Positions 7,828 through 11,542 of a stretch of DNA of 11,542 nucleotides are shown here, piece by piece. A program made the position numbers and the translations under genes. Source of the DNA: Paludibacteraceae bacterium. Its GTDB lineage: Bacteria > Bacteroidota > Bacteroidia > Bacteroidales > Paludibacteraceae. The notes under the pieces were generated by a model. The model was not told the DNA's origin, ran no database searches, and was given only the letters and a program-made list of their open reading frames with translations. The DNA is taken from the NCBI GenBank assembly GCA_018055865.1, contig JAGPGR010000035.1:1-11542 (forward strand), given 5' to 3'. Position 1 is the stretch's first letter. Every line of letters begins with the position of its first letter.

Positions 7828-8751
7828 TCACCGGTATTTTTCGTTTTTCGTATCTTCCAGTATACTCAGGTAGCTCTGGTACCTCGACTGACTGATATAA
7901 TGTTTTTCGAGAGCATCCAGCACCGCGCAATCGGGCTCGTGTGTATGAGTGCAATTATTGAACCGGCATTTTTTGGAGATTTCAAATATTTCTCTGAAAA
8001 AATGTCCAATCTCGTTTTCTTCCATTTCAATAGTACCAAATCCTTTTATACCGGGAGTATCGATGATGCTGCCGCCGGCGGGGAGTTCGAACATCTCCGA
8101 AAATGTAGTTGTATGCATTCCTTTATTGTGATATTCGGATATTATGTTAGTGCGGACATTCAACTCAGGAATGAGTTGGTTGATAATGGTCGACTTGCCA
8201 ACACCCGAATTGCCCGAAATCAGGGTAATTTTGCCTGTAAGGAATTCTCTTAATTCTATCAGAGATACAGAATCAAGTGCCGATACAAGAAATACCGGAT
8301 AACCGATTATTTCGTAGAGTTTTTTCAGATTCGATGCATATTCTTTTTCTGAACTATCGTATCTGTCAGTTTTATTAATTATCAGACATGCTGATACCCG
8401 ATAGGCTTCGGCTGTTGCCAGAAAACGATCGATAAAAACAGTTGATGTTTCGGGGTAATTGATAGTAACTACCAATGCCACCAAATCCAGGTTGGAAGCT
8501 AAAATCTGCGAAAATTTGGACAGGTTGGAGGAGCGGCGGATAATGTAATTCTTTCTGTCGCACAGTTCCTGTATGACGGCCGAGCCATCGGGTGTTAACC
8601 TGAATTCCACTCTGTCGCCTACGGCAATGGGATTGGTAGTGCGAATGTCTCTGATACGGAGATTGCCTCTGATTTTGCAATCAAATAATTGTCCGTTATC
8701 CGTTTTCACGGTGTACCAACTGCCCGTATTTTTCACAACAAGTCCCTGCAC
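7828..8751 (-). CDS. rsgA: Ribosome small-subunit-dependent GTPase A (RsgA/YjeQ)
   Basis: RsgA is a GTPase that checks and helps mature the 30S subunit. The 307 residues show its hallmark circular permutation: an OB-fold (about 1-75), then G4 NKTD (126-129) and G5 SAL (157-159) ahead of G1 GNSGVGKS (180-187), G2 around MHTTT (212-216) and G3 DTPG (231-234). The C-terminal zinc site has C262, C267, H269 and C275, spaced C-x4-C-x-H-x5-C as in E. coli YjeQ. The start is GTG, chosen because the family N-terminus [13 protein letters not shown] begins there and no ATG lies near. It follows frr on the same strand. Its upstream region is made of short repeats and a hairpin rather than a recognisable promoter. 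Confidence 0.96.
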   Translation of the reverse strand: MQGLVVKNTGSWYTVKTDNGQLFDCKIRGNLRIRDIRTTNPIAVGDRVEFRLTPDGSAVIQELCDRKNYIIRRSSNLSKFSQILASNLDLVALVVTINYPETSTVFIDRFLATAEAYRVSACLIINKTDRYDSSEKEYASNLKKLYEIIGYPVFLVSALDSVSLIELREFLTGKITLISGNSGVGKSTIINQLIPELNVRTNIISEYHNKGMHTTTFSEMFELPAGGSIIDTPGIKGFGTIEMEENEIGHFFREIFEISKKCRFNNCTHTHEPDCAVLDALEKHYISQSRYQSYLSILEDTKNEKYR

Positions 8752-8752
8752 T

Positions 8753-8817
8753 GTCTGAAGTTTGAAGTCTTATCCCGATTGTATCTATCGGGAGGAGTCT
8801 GAAGTCTGGAGATTGAA
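8753..8817. repeat. Degenerate GTCTGAA heptamers flanking a hairpin, upstream of rsgA
   Basis: GTCTGAA occurs at 8753-8759 and 8797-8803, with in-phase variants GTTTGAA (8760), GTCTTAT (8767), GTCTGGA (8804) and GATTGAA (8811). Between the two blocks, TCCCGAT (8773-8779) and ATCGGGA (8787-8793) form a 7-bp stem with a seven-base loop. The unit ends one base before the rsgA GTG, so it covers its translation start region. Confidence 0.65.
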
Positions 8818-8850
8818 AAACAAAAGCGATTATTCAAACAACCGCTTTTG
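8816..8850 (-). terminator. Probable intrinsic terminator after frr
   Basis: Read on the minus strand, CAAAAGCG (8850-8843) pairs with CGCTTTTG (8828-8821), with two more pairs possible past a mismatch, then T5. It lies about 60 bases beyond the frr stop. It would separate frr from rsgA unless readthrough occurs. Confidence 0.7.
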
Positions 8851-8854
8851 TGTG

Positions 8855-8877
8855 CCAACCTGCATGCAACAGGTTGG
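8855..8877 (-). repeat. Perfect hairpin between frr and its terminator
   Basis: CCAACCTG (8855-8862) and CAGGTTGG (8870-8877) form an 8-bp GC-containing stem with a seven-base loop. No T-run follows directly. It may protect the 3' end of the frr mRNA. Confidence 0.6.
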
Positions 8878-8891
8878 TGTAATACGTTTTT

Positions 8892-8903
8892 TTTTACGTA
8901 AAA
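8892..8903. repeat. TTTTACGTAAAA palindrome just after frr
   Basis: This is a perfect 12-base palindrome eight bases past the frr stop, next to a nine-base T-run and a further ACGT. It could be a protein site or simply AT-rich sequence. Confidence 0.4.
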
Positions 8904-8910
8904 TTTGCAT

Positions 8911-9471
8911 TTACACGGTCATTATTTCTTTTTCTTTTTCAACCAGCAATTCATCCACTTTTTTGATATATTTATCGTGCATTTTCTGCATATCGGCTTC
9001 TGCATCTTTTTCCACATCTTCCGGAAGTCCTTCCTTTATCATCTTTTTGAAATGCTCTATTGCCTCCCGACGCGCGTTTCGAATGCTGATTTTGGCTTCT
9101 TCGCCATCAGCCCGGGCCTGTTTGACCAGATGTTTGCGGCGTTCTTCAGTCAGGGGAGGAATTCCCAGGCGGATTACTTCACCATTGTTGACCGGTGTAA
9201 TGCCTACGTCAGAATTTAGAATAGCTTTTTCCAACACGTGAATCATGGCTTTTTCCCAGGGTTGAATGGCAATGGTTTTTGCATCGGGTGTAGTTACTGT
9301 TGCTACATTGGCCAATGGCACCATCGACCCGTAATAATCCACCCGTATCCCGTCAAGGATACGTGTATTGGCTTTTCCTGCCCGTATGTGAGCCAGCGCT
9401 TCATCTAAATAATCGATTGCAGCTTTCATGTATTCTTCTGCATCCTGCATTATTGCTTTTGTGTCTAACAT
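8911..9471 (-). CDS. frr: Ribosome recycling factor
   Basis: RRF works with EF-G to split the post-termination ribosome. The 186 residues match the family along the whole length (usual 185). They include an N-terminal helix with [32 protein letters not shown], the small domain around [21 protein letters not shown], and the long C-terminal helices with [35 protein letters not shown]. The last helix ends in a charged [16 protein letters not shown]. It lies 95 bases after pyrH on the same strand, the common pyrH-frr order. No separate promoter is seen in the spacer, so it is probably read from the pyrH promoter. Confidence 0.98.
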   Translation of the reverse strand: MLDTKAIMQDAEEYMKAAIDYLDEALAHIRAGKANTRILDGIRVDYYGSMVPLANVATVTTPDAKTIAIQPWEKAMIHVLEKAILNSDVGITPVNNGEVIRLGIPPLTEERRKHLVKQARADGEEAKISIRNARREAIEHFKKMIKEGLPEDVEKDAEADMQKMHDKYIKKVDELLVEKEKEIMTV

Positions 9472-9566
9472 AATTTTTCAGTTTAGTCCCTAAATTCCTC
9501 TCGTAAAAGAACTTAAAGAATTTTATTGTTTTTGATTTAATCGTTAGGTTTTCCGGTAAATATGTT

Positions 9567-10286
9567 TTATGGAATTTTATTGCTCACCAATGTTCCGATC
9601 TTTTCTCCTGTCAACACTTTTTTAAGGTTACCTAACGTATCCATATCGAATACGTAAATAGGCATATTATTCTCTTTACACATGGTTGTAGCAGTAAGAT
9701 CCATCACTTTCAGGCTTCGATTGTATATTTCATCGTAAGTTATTTCATCGAATTTTGTTGCTGAAGGATCTTTCTCCGGGTCAGCCGTGTAAACTCCATC
9801 TACGCGTGTTCCTTTGAGCATCACATCGGCTTCTGTTTCGATAGCCCGCAATGAAGATGCAGTGTCAGTGGTAAAATAAGGATTACTCGTTCCGCCTGCT
9901 ATCAACACCACTTCTCCTCGTTCGAGACATTCCACCGCGTAACGTTTGCTGTAATACTCTCCCACCGGCTCCATGCGTATGGATGTGAGCACGCGTGACT
10001 TTGTGCCGTTTGCCTGCAAAGCCGAATTGAGCGCCAGGCTGTTGATTACAGTTGCCAGCATTCCCATTTGATCTCCCTGTACCCGGTCAAAGCCTTTTTT
10101 AGAGCCGCTTATACCACGGAAGATATTTCCACCGCCAATCACAATGGCCACCTGAACCCCCATGCCAGCCACTTCGCTAATTTGGTCGGCATATTCTTCA
10201 AGCCGAACCGTATCAATTCCCTGCTTGGATGTACCGGCAAGCGATTCACCGCTCAATTTTAACAAAATACGTTTAAACTTTATCAT
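9567..10286 (-). CDS. pyrH: UMP kinase
   Basis: PyrH phosphorylates UMP to UDP with ATP as a cytoplasmic hexamer of the amino-acid-kinase fold, feeding pyrimidine nucleotide synthesis. Motifs are KRILLKLSGESLAG (near the N-terminus), VAIVIGGGNIFRG, DRVQGDQMGMLATVINSLAL, AGGTSNPYFTTDTAS and LKGTRVDGVYTADPEKDP. Length is 239 residues from the ATG at 10286. An in-frame ATG at 10295 would add MQP. I prefer 10286 because bacterial homologues have only a few residues before KRILLKLSGE. The promoter at 10311-10342 would also leave almost no leader for the longer form. The gene leads pyrH-frr, with rsgA next. It ends at the AATAAAATTCC region without a terminator before frr. Confidence 0.97.
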   Translation of the reverse strand: MIKFKRILLKLSGESLAGTSKQGIDTVRLEEYADQISEVAGMGVQVAIVIGGGNIFRGISGSKKGFDRVQGDQMGMLATVINSLALNSALQANGTKSRVLTSIRMEPVGEYYSKRYAVECLERGEVVLIAGGTSNPYFTTDTASSLRAIETEADVMLKGTRVDGVYTADPEKDPSATKFDEITYDEIYNRSLKVMDLTATTMCKENNMPIYVFDMDTLGNLKKVLTGEKIGTLVSNKIP

Positions 10287-10310
10287 GGGTTGCATTTATT
10301 TTTTCAATAA

Positions 10311-10342
10311 CAAAAGTAAGTAATTTGCTTCAGATTTGCAAG
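10311..10342 (-). promoter_or_regulatory. Promoter of pyrH-frr
   Basis: On the minus strand, CTTG (10342-10339), a 20-base spacer and TACTTTTG (10318-10311) match the Bacteroidota consensus apart from one base in the -33 box. Transcription would start near 10304, about 18 bases before the ATG at 10286. Confidence 0.65.
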
Positions 10343-10401
10343 AGAAATAAATCTATCTGTAGAAATTTGAGATTTCAGCAATTCATTGTTTTTGATACAT
10401 T

Positions 10402-10423
10402 TTTCAGAGAAAAATATCTGAAA
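10402..10423 (-). terminator. Hairpin after the CotH-type gene, possible weak terminator
   Basis: TTTCAGA (10402-10408) and TCTGAAA (10417-10423) pair perfectly over an eight-base loop, 38 bases past the stop of the CotH-type gene. The following T-run is poor, so termination here is uncertain. Nothing else is evident in 10343-10460. Confidence 0.4.
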
Positions 10424-10460
10424 TAAACGTAAAAGCAGGATTGTGAAGTTTGCTGTAATT

Positions 10461-11542
10461 CTAACGGATAACACATTTGAAAATACTTTCGCGGGATGAA
10501 TTTTCTATAATCCGCACCACATATATTCCCGGATTCAATTGAATTGAGAATTCGTTGTTTGCACTTTTCTGCGTAATATTTCTCCCCGAAGCATCGAAAA
10601 CACGGACGAATGAATTATCTTCAAATCCGTTGATATAAAGCGTTTTATCATTAGTCCAATAGCAAATAGACGGAGAGATGGTAGTGGAAACAGCGTTGGG
10701 TATGTAGTTTAATTTCTTGTCCATCCAGGTTACCCGCTCGCTGATGAAAGTTTTCATGGCCTCTACTTCGGCCCGGTAGCTGCCCAACGCACGAAAATTC
10801 ATGTGAACCCGCTGATTCAGGATATTCCAGCGTGTAAAATTCAACTGTTGTGACTGATTTATTTCGTCTGCATACCGATCGACTACACTTTTCAGCACAT
10901 CTGCCGAAACCACATTACGGTCTCTGTAACCGGCATATATTTTTTTCAAATCTGTCATCATCAGAGGATCAGAAAACAGGCGGTTTACCCAATCGTGCAC
11001 TCCATTGGCTGTACTACCGGTAGAGTTGTAAATCCATGACTGGTTCTGATTAATCGGATACGTTCTGGAGTCATTTTCGTAAGCAATATCGTAATCCCAA
11101 ACGGGTCCGAAATAGAATTTATCTTTAGAGGGATCTCCTATCGTATTTCTGAATTTATACATGTACACACTCCAGTAAGTATCAGTATTTCCGCTCATTT
11201 CTCCTATTAAAAAATGGCGTAAAAAAGTTTCGGTATCCAGGTATTTTCTAAATCCTGCGGTGGGGCTGGTATAGCTTGAAGAATACACAGAAGCTTCCAT
11301 CTGATTGAAATGATTAACAATGTAATTTCGCTGAGCACTGATAATCTCGTCGTCCTTGGGATATTTTATTGTTACCGGAATCCTGTTTCGTCCGGATTCA
11401 AACCACGATATTTCATTGTAAGCATAGGCATCCATTTCGAGCAGATAGCCTCCCGAAAGATCGGGCAGTGCGTTTGTTGCAGCCGGTATTTTTTCCACCG
11501 GCACTCTGGCTGAAGCCACCTCTACCTGGTCGCAAAGTTGAT
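10461..11542 (-). CDS. Secreted CotH-type kinase-fold protein with C-terminal sorting domain; 5' end outside the window
   Basis: The frame is open to the window edge, so the N-terminus is missing; the GTG at 11519 is an internal Val. The visible 360 residues start in a strand like that of CotH proteins (LCDQVEVASARVPVEKI), run through GYLLEMD, and include ETFLRHFLIGEMSGNTDTYWSVYMYK and GPVWDYDIAY (about 11075-11105). The WDYD placement fits the metal-binding aspartates of the CotH atypical protein-kinase fold. After a helical part, the last 75 or so residues (from ISPSICYW) resemble the type IX secretion C-terminal sorting domain: LYINGFEDNSFVRVFDASGRNIT, then LNPGIYVVRI, then a basic end. 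The product is probably exported and attached to or released from the outer surface. Substrate is unknown; in Bacteroidota these may act on surface proteins or the wall. Confidence 0.85.
   Translation of the reverse strand, partial: QLCDQVEVASARVPVEKIPAATNALPDLSGGYLLEMDAYAYNEISWFESGRNRIPVTIKYPKDDEIISAQRNYIVNHFNQMEASVYSSSYTSPTAGFRKYLDTETFLRHFLIGEMSGNTDTYWSVYMYKFRNTIGDPSKDKFYFGPVWDYDIAYENDSRTYPINQNQSWIYNSTGSTANGVHDWVNRLFSDPLMMTDLKKIYAGYRDRNVVSADVLKSVVDRYADEINQSQQLNFTRWNILNQRVHMNFRALGSYRAEVEAMKTFISERVTWMDKKLNYIPNAVSTTISPSICYWTNDKTLYINGFEDNSFVRVFDASGRNITQKSANNEFSIQLNPGIYVVRIIENSSRESIFKCVIR

Noticed and set aside
7820..7857. A-rich/T-rich stretch at the rsgA 3' end as a terminator
   Set aside because: The possible AAAAA/TTTTT pairing has no GC stem, and the region is AT-rich throughout.
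7771..8253. 160-residue open frame on the plus strand antisense to rsgA
   Set aside because: It overlaps the conserved GTPase and zinc-site coding region of rsgA and its product shows no recognisable features.

Overview
The window comes from a Bacteroidota chromosome, most likely a member of the Bacteroidales. Three things point there. Several upstream regions carry the phylum's own promoter form, TTTG-N19/20-TAnnTTTG. The last gene combines a CotH-like kinase domain with a C-terminal tail resembling the type IX secretion sorting domain. The protein sequences (GroEL ending in GGM repeats, InfC, RsgA, RlpA-like) also look typical of the group. By eye the DNA is about 40% G+C. Genus assignment is inference; Paludibacter-like Bacteroidales would fit.

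Layout. Positions 3-1593 (+) hold the end of a surface-polysaccharide type cluster: a 5'-truncated family 4-like glycosyltransferase, then a GTG-started family 2 glycosyltransferase. Positions 1652-3776 (+) are the groS-groL chaperonin operon with its own promoter and a strong terminator. Positions 3904-4968 (+) carry a 6-phosphofructokinase with an unusual mix of donor-site residues. A bidirectional terminator separates it from the convergent operon infC-rpmI-rplT (6313-5042, -). Positions 6404-6612 are a divergent control region with a well-matched promoter for infC and another for the RlpA-like cell-wall protein gene (6613-7140, +). A second bidirectional terminator lies before an Lrp/AsnC regulator (7698-7198, -). 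Upstream of that, also on the minus strand, are pyrH, frr and rsgA (10286-7828), a translation-linked cluster. The right edge is the 3' part of a secreted CotH-type protein (-).

How the genes work together. Most are housekeeping: protein folding (GroES/EL), glycolysis (PFK), translation initiation and 50S assembly (IF3, L35, L20), ribosome recycling (RRF), 30S maturation (RsgA), UMP phosphorylation (PyrH) and wall remodelling (RlpA-like). I see no mobile element, CRISPR array, tRNA, rRNA or toxin-antitoxin system, and no convincing new multi-gene system.

The points worth a second look are mostly regulatory. infC appears to start at a non-canonical ATA codon behind a full AGGAGG. A hairpin sits in the rpmI-rplT spacer. 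Short repeats occur at three gene boundaries, one of them covering the translation start region of rsgA. The phosphofructokinase and the RlpA-like protein each have altered active-site residues.
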